A stretch of DNA of 64,000 nucleotides from an uncultured Gemmatimonadales bacterium (GCA_947259315.1 CAMYLR010000006.1:277271-341270); one strand, 5' to 3'. Positions 10,582 to 18,897 are shown, counted from the first letter of the stretch. Notes: a model not told the origin generated them from the sequence alone. Numbers and translations are program-made.

Positions 10582-11778
10582 CTACTCGGCTGGATCCCGA
10601 TCGCGGAGCGTCAACGTTGGACCGCTGCGAACAACGCCGGTTCCGTATCGCTTTCGTAATCGATCGATTGGGTCCATCAGTCGATCCCACGCCCGCGCCC
10701 GGGGAGAAGCGAACAACTCGAGCTGCGGGGCCGCCATGACGAGGTTCGAAACACCCACGCCCAACAGTCGGATGTTCGGTCGAGGTCCACATGCCACACG
10801 GAAAAGTTCACGTGCCGCTTTTGCAACCGTTCGATCGCTGTCGGTGGGTGACGACAGTGTGATGCTTCGTGCGAGGGTCGTAAAATCGTGGTGTCGGAGC
10901 TTTAGTGTCACTGTTCGAGCGGTCAAACGTTGAGCCCGCAAATCGTGACACACGCGCTCGCTCAGATAGAACAACATCGCCTCGCAGAACTCGAGATCCG
11001 TCGTGTCGATATCGAAAGTGCACTCGCGGCTCACGGACTTGGGATGTTCACGACTCGCGACCCGCGTCCCACCACCACCGGTGGCACGGGCTAGAAAATG
11101 CGAGCCATGCTCACCCAGGGCACCGGTCAGAACAGCTTGGTCGAGTCGCGCCAAATCACCCACCGTCTTCAGATTGTACTTGACCAATCGCTCGCGCGTA
11201 GCCGGTCCGACACCCGGTAGACATCGCAACGGGAGTGGCGCCAGAAACACCGCCTCGCGGCCAGGCAGCACGTGCAAGAGACCCTCCGGTTTCGCGAGGT
11301 CGGATGCGATCTTGGCGATCGTCTTTGTGGTGCCGAGCCCCATCGAGACCGGCAGCCGCGTCTGCTCGAGAATCGCCGAACGAATGCGCTCGGCTGTCTG
11401 CGCCGGCGGCCCATGGAGGCGCTCAGTGCCAGTGAGATCGAGGTACGCTTCATCGATCGAAACCGGTTCGACTGCCGGGGTGAATTCGACGAACACGCGC
11501 CGCACCGCGCGCGCTGCACGCGCATACAGGTCACGATGTCCGGCCACGTACACACCGCCGGGACAGCGGCGGTACGCTTCGCCGATCGGCATCGCGGAGT
11601 GGATCCCAAAAGCCCGTGCTTCATAAGACGCAGCGGCGACAACACCGCGACCGCGGCCTCCCCGTGGGTCAGCGCCCACGACGACGGGCTTGCCGACCAG
11701 CGAGGGGTCACGCAACCGTTCGACCGCTACATAGAAGGCATCGAGATCAACGTGAAGGATCGATCGCGGATCGGGCAC
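10582..11778 (-). CDS. dinB: DNA polymerase IV (Y-family translesion polymerase)
   Basis: 398 aa. The catalytic carboxylates are in HVDLDAFYVAVE and PVSIDEAYLDLTG; AASYEARAFGIHSAMP is the Y-family finger signature; CLPGVGPATRERL is the HhH region, and a little-finger domain follows. Error-prone lesion bypass in SOS-type responses. The start is a GTG at 11778 without Shine-Dalgarno, preceded 9 nt upstream by a -10 hexamer. An SOS-box-like repeat lies within the promoter. There is no obvious C-terminal beta-clamp QxxLF motif beyond PQLELFA (near 365), which could serve. Confidence 0.95.
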   Translation of the reverse strand: MPDPRSILHVDLDAFYVAVERLRDPSLVGKPVVVGADPRGGRGRGVVAAASYEARAFGIHSAMPIGEAYRRCPGGVYVAGHRDLYARAARAVRRVFVEFTPAVEPVSIDEAYLDLTGTERLHGPPAQTAERIRSAILEQTRLPVSMGLGTTKTIAKIASDLAKPEGLLHVLPGREAVFLAPLPLRCLPGVGPATRERLVKYNLKTVGDLARLDQAVLTGALGEHGSHFLARATGGGGTRVASREHPKSVSRECTFDIDTTDLEFCEAMLFYLSERVCHDLRAQRLTARTVTLKLRHHDFTTLARSITLSSPTDSDRTVAKAARELFRVACGPRPNIRLLGVGVSNLVMAAPQLELFASPRARAWDRLMDPIDRLRKRYGTGVVRSGPTLTLRDRDPAE

Positions 11779-11787
11779 GATGATTAA

Positions 11788-11816
11788 ACTCTACCCGAAC
11801 AAAAACCGAACGTCAA
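11788..11816 (-). promoter_or_regulatory. dinB promoter
   Basis: On the minus strand TTGACG (11811-11816), 17 bp, TAGAGT (11788-11793). Predicted start near 11781, only about 3 nt before the GTG start codon, so the transcript would be nearly leaderless. Confidence 0.65.
11797..11811 (-). promoter_or_regulatory. SOS-box-like direct repeat GTTC-N7-GTTC
   Basis: On the minus strand GTTCGGTTTTTGTTC, that is GTTC-N7-GTTC, extended to a repeated GTTCGG with 5 bp between. This is the form of LexA box known from Alphaproteobacteria, and it fills the spacer between the -35 and -10 of the dinB promoter, where a repressor would block polymerase. No lexA gene is in the window. Confidence 0.6.
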
Positions 11817-11858
11817 CGCTATGCTGTCTCTTGGTCCCGCAACCGGTATCATCGACGC

Positions 11859-12197
11859 ATGAAACACGTGATCCACGTCGCCTGCGATGACCTCTTCTTC
11901 CGGGCCAAGATCGAGGCCACCGCGCAAGCGGCCGGTACCGAAGTCGTATTCGTCGACAGCATCGATGGTCTCGAAGGCGATGGAATGGTGTTGGTCGATC
12001 TCAATTACCACACCATCGATCCGATCGCTGCGATCCGACGGCTGAAGTCCAGCTCGGCGACGATGCAAGTGGTAGCGTTCGGCTCACATACGGCCCGGGA
12101 AGGGCTTAAGGGCGCCCAGAGCGCCGGGGCGGACCAGGTCATGGCCCGGTCTACATTTGTCGATCGGTTACCAAAACTGTTGCAGACGCAGGGCTAA
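11859..12197 (+). CDS. Stand-alone receiver-like protein, degenerate
   Basis: 112 aa with the alternating beta/alpha pattern of a response-regulator receiver domain and nothing else. An acidic pair is at Asp10-Asp11, the phospho-acceptor position is Asp47 (VLVDLN), but the conserved Lys that is usually followed by Pro is replaced by Arg-Ser (about 97-98, VMARSTF). No output domain. There is no Shine-Dalgarno; TATCAT lies 6 nt before the ATG. Divergent from dinB, with the SOS-like repeat 48 bp upstream. Function unknown; a partner-binding switch is one possibility. Confidence 0.65.
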   Translation: MKHVIHVACDDLFFRAKIEATAQAAGTEVVFVDSIDGLEGDGMVLVDLNYHTIDPIAAIRRLKSSSATMQVVAFGSHTAREGLKGAQSAGADQVMARSTFVDRLPKLLQTQG

Positions 12198-12210
12198 AGC
12201 CTGCCGCGGT

Positions 12211-12918
12211 TCAGCGTTCGAGGGTCATCGCCAAACCCAGCACCGAGCTCTTTCCCGGGGTCGGTCCGCCGCCAGAAATCTCCAGCAGCTCATCGCGGTA
12301 GCGCGCGGCAAGGTCCAGGTTGGCTTGGGGCACGGCGCGGTCGATTCCTTGCGGACTCCGGCCCGACTCCTCCAAGGCACGGTAAGCGCGCGTCAAGGCG
12401 AACCCAACCCACACGTACTCACTTACCGGCATCTCGTGCTCATCGAGCGCCTCGGCGATCGCGGTCCTAGCATGGGTCAACCCTCGAACGCCAGCGATCA
12501 CATCCCCAACGCTGGCTTCACCGCCACGGTCGCCGATCTCACGGCCGCGCTCCTCCAGATCGTCCCACTCCGGCTCGATCTTTCTCCACGCGAGATCGGT
12601 AACGGCGAGAAACCGCTCGGCGCGAGCAGGACCAACCACCCCATCGGCGGGTGGTGAGAAAGGATAGTCGGTCTCCAAACGGTCGATCACCGCGCTGGTC
12701 TCGGCCTGACCTTCGATGTCACCCGACCATTCCTGAGCCTTGCGACGCAGGAACATTCCGCCAGCGATGCTGGCGATGACGATCCCCACGACCACCACTA
12801 CCACCAGCACGCCGCAACCAATCGCGACTTTCACGCCAGTCGACATCCCCTTCTTCGGCGGAGCGGGCGAGGCTGGCTCCTCGGGTGATGACGAACTCGA
12901 AGGCGGTATGTCGGTCAT
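12211..12918 (-). CDS. Single-pass membrane protein, function unknown
   Basis: 235 aa. A serine/proline-rich N-terminal ~25 residues is followed by one long hydrophobic helix (about 30-55, VAIGCGVLVVVVVVGIVIAS) and a soluble, charged, mostly helical C-terminal domain. The arrangement suggests a bitopic protein with the helical domain outside the cytoplasm. No known domain recognised. Convergent with the receiver-like gene (13 bp between stops). Confidence 0.6.
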   Translation of the reverse strand: MTDIPPSSSSSPEEPASPAPPKKGMSTGVKVAIGCGVLVVVVVVGIVIASIAGGMFLRRKAQEWSGDIEGQAETSAVIDRLETDYPFSPPADGVVGPARAERFLAVTDLAWRKIEPEWDDLEERGREIGDRGGEASVGDVIAGVRGLTHARTAIAEALDEHEMPVSEYVWVGFALTRAYRALEESGRSPQGIDRAVPQANLDLAARYRDELLEISGGGPTPGKSSVLGLAMTLER

Positions 12919-12966
12919 GGGATATCCGTGTCCGAGAAAGACAGCTGTGTCGGTTCAGGAAAAACG

Positions 12967-13662
12967 CTAGAAGCTGGTTGCTTTCGGTGGCCGGCCGATA
13001 AACCGGTTCACCGCATCCAACACGGCCCGCACCGCAGCTTCGTGCGGATCGTCGCCGATAAGCGCGGTGCCCAGCATTCGCTCTTGATGCAGCTCGTGCC
13101 GGCCCTCGACCAGTACGACCATCACGTCGCGCTGGAACACGCTCAACAACTCGAGTCCAGCAACGTAAAACGCCATCTCCTTCTCAACCAGATAGTCGAG
13201 CGCCTCTATGACCGCGCGTGCAGCGGAGTACAAGCGCCCCTTTGGCGTGTCGGTGTCCCGATGGCTGCCCTCGAAGATGACGTCACCGAGCTTCAGCTCG
13301 ACGTGCGCGGTACACTTGAGCGGCTCCTCTTGGGTGACCGTCAAACGTTGAAAAACGAGGCGTGGGGCGCGCTTCTTCTTTGGTTTTTCCGTCGCCGCGG
13401 GTTCGACCTCGCCCTGGGCGAATGGCGCGCCTTCTTTGAGGACTGCGATCGACACGATCCGGTGATCGATCGTAAGCTCGAATGCGGTTTTGAGAAGTGT
13501 TTCGATGTTGCGCACGATCTGCTTGGGAGGCAGCGCGCCATCGCTGAGGATGTGAATCTCCGACAACCCAGATCCGTCGCCGTTCGTGCGCACCCTGGCG
13601 CGAACGACCCCGGTTAGGGTCTGGAGAAGTTGATCGACTCGTACAGCGTCTAGTTCCGGCAT
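12967..13662 (-). CDS. Conserved hypothetical protein
   Basis: 231 aa from the ATG at 13662, preceded by AAGGTGA about 8 nt upstream. A longer reading to 13722 would run through a GC-rich inverted repeat and is less likely. Two alpha/beta halves are joined by a basic linker (KPKKKRAPR, near residue 125). The N-terminal half (VRARVRTNGDGSGLSEIHIL...IETLL) recalls a small regulatory/dimerisation fold. The C-terminal half (AHVELKLGDVIFEGSHRDT...SAARAVIEALDYLV) repeats the style of alpha-isopropylmalate-synthase-like dimer domains. That resemblance is only an impression; no function is assigned. Confidence 0.65.
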   Translation of the reverse strand: MPELDAVRVDQLLQTLTGVVRARVRTNGDGSGLSEIHILSDGALPPKQIVRNIETLLKTAFELTIDHRIVSIAVLKEGAPFAQGEVEPAATEKPKKKRAPRLVFQRLTVTQEEPLKCTAHVELKLGDVIFEGSHRDTDTPKGRLYSAARAVIEALDYLVEKEMAFYVAGLELLSVFQRDVMVVLVEGRHELHQERMLGTALIGDDPHEAAVRAVLDAVNRFIGRPPKATSF

Positions 13663-13699
13663 CCGCTCACCTTCGGCGGCCTGAAGGTATTGAGTATAT

Positions 13700-13740
13700 G
13701 GCCGGGGCCCGCCGAGGGGCAAGATTCCCGGGCCCCGGCC
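13700..13740. repeat. 12-bp GC-rich inverted repeat between divergent genes
   Basis: GGCCGGGGCCCG (13700-13711) and its exact complement CGGGCCCCGGCC (13729-13740), 17 bp apart. It lies between divergently read genes, so it is not a simple terminator. Confidence 0.9.
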
Positions 13741-13745
13741 CTTGC

Positions 13746-13759
13746 TGGAATGGGTTCCA
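13746..13759. promoter_or_regulatory. Short palindrome TGGAA-N4-TTCCA upstream of the ferredoxin gene
   Basis: TGGAATGGGTTCCA, perfect 5-bp half-sites, 5 bp after the larger inverted repeat and about 75 bp before the ferredoxin start. Operator role is inferred only from position. Confidence 0.35.
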
Positions 13760-13833
13760 AAAGCGACCTTTAGTGGTCATCGAATTGCCGATACATCTGA
13801 TAACGATCCACGATTGAAAGGAAGGTTCGCTCA

Positions 13834-14070
13834 GTGACATACGTCATCACCGAGCCTTGCATCGGCCTCAAGGATGCCAGTTGCGTAGAAGTCTGTCCGG
13901 TGGATTGCATCTACGAGGGCGAAGACATGTACTACATCCATCCTGATGAGTGCATCGAATGCGCCGCTTGCGAACCGGAGTGTCCGGTCGAGGCGATCTT
14001 CGCTCTGGAAGATGTGCCGCCGGAGATGACGAAGTTCATATCTGTCAACGCCGACTTTTTCAATCAATAA
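13834..14070 (+). CDS. Ferredoxin (7Fe/8Fe type)
   Basis: 78 aa from a GTG with GAAAGGAAGG about 10 nt upstream. Cysteine pattern: [19 protein letters not shown] followed by [16 protein letters not shown], as in FdxA-type ferredoxins with one [3Fe-4S] (or 4Fe) and one [4Fe-4S] cluster. Cytoplasmic electron carrier. It is 4 bp from bioY and probably co-transcribed with it, although the functional link is unclear. Confidence 0.93.
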   Translation: MTYVITEPCIGLKDASCVEVCPVDCIYEGEDMYYIHPDECIECAACEPECPVEAIFALEDVPPEMTKFISVNADFFNQ

Positions 14071-14074
14071 GACG

Positions 14075-14632
14075 ATGAGCGCACACTCGACGTCAACGGC
14101 TGTCGGTCTTTCGGGTTGGGTTCGAGCGCAGCCCTCGCACCGCGTGTTGGGGATCGCCGCGTTCGCCATGCTAACCGCGGTTGGCGCCCTGATTCGGATC
14201 CCGCTGCCGTTCACACCGGTTCCGATCACACTGCAGACTCTGTTCGTACTGCTGGCGGGTGTTTACCTCGGCGGCCGCGACGGCGCCCTGAGCCAGCTCG
14301 CCTACCTCGGTCTCGGGGCGATCGGCCTGCCGCTTTTTGCCGGTAGTGCTGGGTTATTCGGCGCGACCGGTGGTTTTCTGCTCTCGTTTCCGATCGCGGC
14401 CTTGCTCGTCGGCTCGTTGCTGAAGCCCGGCGACTCGGCGTGGCGGGCGATTCCGGTACTTGTCGCCGCCAATCTCGTGATCTTTGGTCTGGGTGCTTCG
14501 TGGCTCGCGCGAACGCTCGACGTGAGCGCGGCACAAGCACTATCGCTGGCCGTGGTACCGTTCCTGCCCGGCGCAGCTTTGAAGCTCGCCATAGTGACCG
14601 GGCTCGTCGCCCGCCCACCGTTCACCCGCTAG
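14075..14632 (+). CDS. bioY: BioY biotin transporter (S component of an ECF transporter)
   Basis: 185 aa, about six membrane segments. Characteristic BioY stretch: TAVGALIRIPLPFTPVPITLQTLFVLLAG, then GG-DG-LSQLAYL-LGAIGLP and GPTGG-like GATGGFLLSFPIAA. It binds biotin with high affinity; the energising ATPase/transmembrane subunits are not in the window. No biotin biosynthesis genes nearby, so it may be salvage. Confidence 0.92.
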   Translation: MSAHSTSTAVGLSGWVRAQPSHRVLGIAAFAMLTAVGALIRIPLPFTPVPITLQTLFVLLAGVYLGGRDGALSQLAYLGLGAIGLPLFAGSAGLFGATGGFLLSFPIAALLVGSLLKPGDSAWRAIPVLVAANLVIFGLGASWLARTLDVSAAQALSLAVVPFLPGAALKLAIVTGLVARPPFTR

Positions 14633-14644
14633 CGCGACCCCGGA

Positions 14645-16045
14645 CTAGTTCCCTTCCCGTTCCAGCTGCCCGGTCAGGTTCTCGGGTGACAGGATCTCGT
14701 TCAGCTGCTCCTCGCTCAAGTCGCTCCGTTCCCGGGCGACCTCCATGATCGTGCGGTTGGTAGCCAACGCCTCCTTCACGATCTCAGCCGCTGCGGAGTA
14801 GCCGAGCACCGGGTTGAGCGCGGTCGCGAGCGAAGGGCTCTTGTGGGCGAACGACTCGGCTCGCTCGCGGTGAGCGACGATGCCCTCGATGCAACCGGTG
14901 CGAAAGACGGGCAGGAAGTTCTTCAGAATCTCCATCGAGAAGAGCAACTCCCAGATCATGATCGGCATCATGACGTTGAGCTCCAGCTGGCCTGCCTGGG
15001 CGCCCAGCGCCACGGCCGTATCGGCACCGATCACGTGGAACGCGATCTGATTGAGGCATTCCGGCATTACCGGGTTGACCTTACCGGGCATGATCGACGA
15101 ACCGGGTTGCCTGGCTGGCAGTGAGATCTCCGCCAGTCCGGTCAGCGGACCCGAGTCGAGCAGTCGCAAGTCGTTGGCGATCCGGGTCAGCTCGAGCGCC
15201 AGATTCCGCATGCCACCTGATACGGCGGCGATCGCCTGTCGACTCTGGATCTGCTCCCGCGGGTCGGTCGCCTTGGAGAGCTGAAACCCGGTCAGCTCCG
15301 ACATGTAACGAATGATCTTCGGTCGATACCCTGGCGGCAGATTTATCCCGGTTCCGGCCGCGTTACCCCCGATCGGAAGCTCGCCCAACTCCTCGACGGT
15401 GGTGGTGATCAACGCGACGCTCCGGTCGATCGCAGCACCCCAGGCGTCAAACTCTTGTCCCATCGTCACCGGCACCGCGTCCTGCAGGTGAGTACGACCC
15501 GATTTGACGATGTCGCCAAACTCATCACCCTTAGCGTGGAACGCGGCGGCCAGATCGGTTAGCACGGGCCGCAGATCACGCCACTGGAGCATCGCCGCCA
15601 GATGCATCGCGGTTGGAAACGTGTCGTTCGTCGACTGCGACATGTTGACGTGATCGTTGGGGTGGAGGCGCGAGTAATCGCCACGCTCAGCGCCAAGGAT
15701 CTCGAGCGCCCGGTTGGCCAGCACCTCATTCACATTCATATGGAATGAAACACCCGCTCCAGCCTGGAATACATCGACCACAAACTGGTCATGTAGCTCA
15801 CCGGCAAGCACATCGTCGGCGGCTTGTACGATCGCATCGGCACGCTCTTCGTCGAGCACCCCGATCTCGAGATGGGTCAGTGCAGCCGCCTTCTTGATAT
15901 AGGCGAATGCAGCGATCAGGTGCGGATGTTCGCGGAGTCCACTGACCGGGAAGTTCTCGGTCGCCCGTAACGTTTGAATACCGTAGTAGGCGTCAGCCGG
16001 GACTTCGCGCGTGCCGAGACTGTCTTTCTCACTGCGCGTTTGCAT
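14645..16045 (-). CDS. aspA: Aspartate ammonia-lyase
   Basis: 466 aa from the ATG at 16045 (AAAGGGG about 9 nt upstream). The fumarase/aspartase signature is GSSIMPGKVNPVMPE; the 'VMPE' ending matches aspartases rather than class II fumarases (usually TQCE). Also SQSTNDTFPTA and GRTHLQDAVPVTMGQ of the superfamily. Catalyses L-aspartate to fumarate plus ammonia. Divergent from the SirB1-like gene. Fumarase activity is the main alternative. Confidence 0.9.
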   Translation of the reverse strand: MQTRSEKDSLGTREVPADAYYGIQTLRATENFPVSGLREHPHLIAAFAYIKKAAALTHLEIGVLDEERADAIVQAADDVLAGELHDQFVVDVFQAGAGVSFHMNVNEVLANRALEILGAERGDYSRLHPNDHVNMSQSTNDTFPTAMHLAAMLQWRDLRPVLTDLAAAFHAKGDEFGDIVKSGRTHLQDAVPVTMGQEFDAWGAAIDRSVALITTTVEELGELPIGGNAAGTGINLPPGYRPKIIRYMSELTGFQLSKATDPREQIQSRQAIAAVSGGMRNLALELTRIANDLRLLDSGPLTGLAEISLPARQPGSSIMPGKVNPVMPECLNQIAFHVIGADTAVALGAQAGQLELNVMMPIMIWELLFSMEILKNFLPVFRTGCIEGIVAHRERAESFAHKSPSLATALNPVLGYSAAAEIVKEALATNRTIMEVARERSDLSEEQLNEILSPENLTGQLEREGN

Positions 16046-16102
16046 TGGACGGCCCCTTTGGGCTTTCAAGTTCATGTCGTGGGACGCAGGAAAGATACAA
16101 CC

Positions 16103-16131
16103 TTGTGCGCTCGACGTTGTACTCGTCATAT
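16103..16131 (+). promoter_or_regulatory. Candidate promoter of the SirB1-like gene
   Basis: TTGTGC (16103-16108), 17 bp, TCATAT (16126-16131), 11 nt before the ATG at 16143. The -35 hexamer is the same as in the candidate lemA promoter. Confidence 0.4.
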
Positions 16132-16142
16132 TGCGATTTGAC

Positions 16143-17009
16143 ATGAGCGAACCCCTTTCGCCAGAACAGATAAAAGCGCTGATCCGGCTGCTCGACGACG
16201 ACGACGACAACGTCACGGATCACGTGCAGACCCAGCTCCGAACCGCCGGGCCGGTCGCCACTCCATACCTCGAGGCGGCCTCATCGGACCACCCCGTGCC
16301 GACGATTCGTAAAGCATCACGAGGGCTGCTTGACAGGATCCGCAGCGACGAGATCGAACACCAGTGGGTGACCCTGCAAACCGCGCCCGATGGCAACGCC
16401 CTCGAAGAGGGTGCCTTTCTGTTGGAGCGGTTGATCCATCCCGATCGGATCGCCGAACAGCAGCGCGCGCGGGCTGAGCTAGAGTTGCTATCGGCTGGCG
16501 CTCGCGAGGCGGTCTCAGCGCAGGCCGATATCGACATTCGCGTCGATGAGCTGCGTCGCTACATCCACGAGACGTCGCGCTTTCGAGGCAACACCGAGAA
16601 CTACTACGACCCCGAAAATTCCTTTCTGTCACAGGTTCTTTCACGGCGCACGGGGATTCCGATCACGTTGGCGCTCATCTACCTGTCGCTGGCACATCGG
16701 ATCGGAATTCCGCTCGTGGGCGTCAGTATGCCGATGCATTTCTTGGTTGGATACCAGCTCGATTCAACTTACCGGTATCTGGACCCGTTCTTCGATGGCC
16801 GTGAGGTCAGTCGCGGAGAGTGTATGGTGCTGCTCGAACGCGCCGGGTTCGATCCGGTCGATGACTATCTGAAACCGGCGCCGGTCGTAGCGACGCTGGA
16901 ACGGATGGCAAAGAACCTCATCGTCATCTACCAGCATACTGCGCACGAGCGAGAACTCAAGCTGGCACGGCGGTTCGTGACCCTTTTGACCGGTGAAACC
17001 GAGTCGTAA
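16143..17009 (+). CDS. SirB1-like transglutaminase-fold protein
   Basis: 288 aa. A short helical N-terminus (acidic run LLDDDDDN) is followed by the SirB1 core: NTENYYDPENSFLSQVLSRR, TGIPITLALIYLSLAHRIG, PLVGVSMPMHFLVGY and YLDPFFDGREVSR. These match the family in which the transglutaminase Cys is usually lost; a clear catalytic Cys is not seen here either. Cytoplasmic; function not established. Its last 17 bp overlap the next gene, so the two are read together. Confidence 0.82.
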   Translation: MSEPLSPEQIKALIRLLDDDDDNVTDHVQTQLRTAGPVATPYLEAASSDHPVPTIRKASRGLLDRIRSDEIEHQWVTLQTAPDGNALEEGAFLLERLIHPDRIAEQQRARAELELLSAGAREAVSAQADIDIRVDELRRYIHETSRFRGNTENYYDPENSFLSQVLSRRTGIPITLALIYLSLAHRIGIPLVGVSMPMHFLVGYQLDSTYRYLDPFFDGREVSRGECMVLLERAGFDPVDDYLKPAPVVATLERMAKNLIVIYQHTAHERELKLARRFVTLLTGETES

Positions 17010-17625
17010 CGCTCACCGCGTGCTGCTTGTCATCGCGCTGGCGATCACGGCAGCGTGCAGCGCAACCCGGCATTCGGGCACAGAGCTCGCCAACGAGCTC
17101 GTCGACGTCGGCATAACGTACCCAGACATTCAACTCGATATTCGCTACGCGAGTGCGGATAACTTCCTCGGGCGAGCGATGTACGCGGCTCCGCGGTGCT
17201 ATCTCGTGACCGATGCGGCCCAGCGACTCGCAGCCGCGGATACGGCGCTTCGCCCGGAAGGCTTGCGACTGATCGTCTGGGATTGCTACCGCCCGCGTTC
17301 GGTGCAGTACGCGATGTGGGAGATCCTTCCGGATCCGACCTACGTGGCCGACCCCGCTCGGGGCTCCCGTCACAATCGAGGCGCGGCGGTGGACGTGGGC
17401 GTGATCGGGCTAGACGGCGAGCCGGTGCCGCTCCCCACCGATCACGATGATTTTACCCCCGCCGCGCACCGCGACGCCGAAGACCTGCCGGCAGTGGCGA
17501 TCGCCAACCGTGAGCGGCTCGAACGCGTCATGGTGGAGGTGGGTTGGATACCGCTGGCCAGCGAGTGGTGGCACTTCGACGCCCCGAATTGGGAGCGATA
17601 CCCGCTGCGGGACGACCCGCTCTAG
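16993..17625 (+). CDS. D-alanyl-D-alanine dipeptidase-like lipoprotein (VanX/DdpX, peptidase M15)
   Basis: 210 aa from a GTG inside the end of the SirB1-like gene. The N-terminal signal ends in a lipobox (ITAACSA). Zinc ligands of M15D: SRHNRGAAVDV (His, Asp) and EWWHFD (catalytic Glu, third His). DCYRPRSVQ supplies the conserved Arg. Expected to cleave D-Ala-D-Ala or related peptidoglycan peptides in the periplasm. Nothing suggests vancomycin resistance: vanH and vanA are absent, and chromosomal DdpX-like enzymes are common. Convergent with the LOG-like gene with 4 bp of overlap. Confidence 0.88.
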   Translation: MKPSRNAHRVLLVIALAITAACSATRHSGTELANELVDVGITYPDIQLDIRYASADNFLGRAMYAAPRCYLVTDAAQRLAAADTALRPEGLRLIVWDCYRPRSVQYAMWEILPDPTYVADPARGSRHNRGAAVDVGVIGLDGEPVPLPTDHDDFTPAAHRDAEDLPAVAIANRERLERVMVEVGWIPLASEWWHFDAPNWERYPLRDDPL

Positions 17626-18155
17626 CGCGTTTGGCGCACCCCGGCGGTGATCGACGCGACCGCCGCATCGACGTCATCGATCCAGGTAATGTGCTCGGTC
17701 CCACCGTCGAGATAGGGCCCACCCGCAATCGCCTCGACGATCGGCCGCCAAGGATCTTCCCAGACCACGAGTGGACGCGGTTCGACGAGTCCCTTTCGCA
17801 GATGCTCCCAAGCCAGCGACAGCTCGGCCAGCGTGCCGTTTCCTCCCGGGAGGACAACGTAGGCGTCCGCTCGCCGAATCAAGTGTGTCAGTCGCTCGGT
17901 CAGGATTTCGGCTTCGACGATTTCATCGAGATGTGGATTGGGACCGGCGCGCCCAAACTCAGCGCACGTCACACCCACCGTGGGCGCGCCGGTTGACTGA
18001 GCACCGGCAGCCGAGGCGCTCATCGTCCCGCCGTAGCCGCCGTTAATTACGCCGAATCCAGCGCGGCCGAGAGCGGTTCCAAGCGCGCGCGCGCGTGCTG
18101 CGTCCTCTGGCCGATCGGCACCACTGCCGAAGACGGCCACCAATGGGCGTGTCAT
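17622..18155 (-). CDS. LOG-family-like Rossmann protein (TIGR00725 type)
   Basis: 177 aa from the ATG at 18155. It has VAVFGSGADRPED, GFGVINGGYGGTMSASAAGA and LPGGNGTLAELSLAW, the PGGxGTxxE motif of the LOG/lysine-decarboxylase-like superfamily. Family members hydrolyse nucleoside monophosphates or cytokinin ribotides, but this subgroup has no firmly known substrate. Downstream of the sigma/anti-sigma pair by 22 bp and perhaps in the same transcript. Confidence 0.85.
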   Translation of the reverse strand: MTRPLVAVFGSGADRPEDAARARALGTALGRAGFGVINGGYGGTMSASAAGAQSTGAPTVGVTCAEFGRAGPNPHLDEIVEAEILTERLTHLIRRADAYVVLPGGNGTLAELSLAWEHLRKGLVEPRPLVVWEDPWRPIVEAIAGGPYLDGGTEHITWIDDVDAAVASITAGVRQTR

Positions 18156-18177
18156 GTGGCAGAAAGTAGCTGTGGGA

Positions 18178-18897
18178 CTAGTGGATGAGCAGCAGCCGTT
18201 GGCCAGCGATCTCCGCCACCCGCCGCTCCAAATAACCGAAGCCACGGCGTTCGGCCTCGATCTCGCTGGTCAGCATCCCGAGAACGACCGTGCGCAGCTG
18301 CTCCCGCGCCTCTCGCTGGACCTCTAGCCGATCCCGCGCCGCTTCAGACGGCACACCGGGGCCGGCAACCATTGTCGACGGTAGCGATTGGCGGAACGTC
18401 TCCACCGCATCACCGTGGCGCGCGGCTTGATACGCAACCAGCAGCTCTTCGATGTCGTCCAGGTACGACTCCAGTCGCGCGTCATTGGCGAGCTCCGTCT
18501 GGAGTTCGGCCAGCAACTCGGCTCGCTCGGTAGCCGTCGTGGTCTGGTCGGGATTGCTGTCGCGCATCGCCAAAGTGCCAAGAGCGAACCCGAGCGCCAG
18601 CACGGCGGCAAACCCTACTGCCCGTTGACTCCAACGCTGCCACATTACCGGCTCAACGCGACCACTCAACCGCCGGTCCAACTCCTCTTCGAACCCATCC
18701 CAGATGTCGATCGGCGGAGCAGGATCTGGGATCATCCGACTGATGTCTATCAACTCGCGTACGGCGCGGCGCTCTGCTTGGCACTGCGCGCAGTTTGTCA
18801 AGTGATCGACAAGCGCTGGGGTCAGTGGCTCCGGCCCGGCACTGGCCGCCCGCTCCCACAACGCTTCACTAACCGTATTACAGTGCAGAGGACTCAT
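18178..18897 (-). CDS. Anti-sigma factor with N-terminal zinc-finger-like motif and one membrane helix
   Basis: 239 aa. HLTNCAQC near residue 33 is the H-x3-C-x2-C anti-sigma zinc motif. One membrane helix is near 92-110 (VGFAAVLALGFALGTLAM), followed by a long helical, charged extracytoplasmic domain with coiled-coil character (ATERAELLAELQTEL...). It overlaps the sigma factor gene by 20 bp, the usual arrangement for a partner that holds the sigma factor at the membrane. Confidence 0.87.
   Translation of the reverse strand: MSPLHCNTVSEALWERAASAGPEPLTPALVDHLTNCAQCQAERRAVRELIDISRMIPDPAPPIDIWDGFEEELDRRLSGRVEPVMWQRWSQRAVGFAAVLALGFALGTLAMRDSNPDQTTTATERAELLAELQTELANDARLESYLDDIEELLVAYQAARHGDAVETFRQSLPSTMVAGPGVPSEAARDRLEVQREAREQLRTVVLGMLTSEIEAERRGFGYLERRVAEIAGQRLLLIH

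Noticed and set aside
12188..12204. GCAGG...CCTGC hairpin between the receiver-like gene and the convergent membrane protein gene
   Set aside because: Short, imperfect stem without a T-run; not strong enough to call a terminator.
16993..17625. VanX-like gene as a vancomycin resistance marker
   Set aside because: No vanH, vanA or vanRS nearby; lipoprotein D-Ala-D-Ala dipeptidases of this kind are common in chromosomes without resistance clusters.
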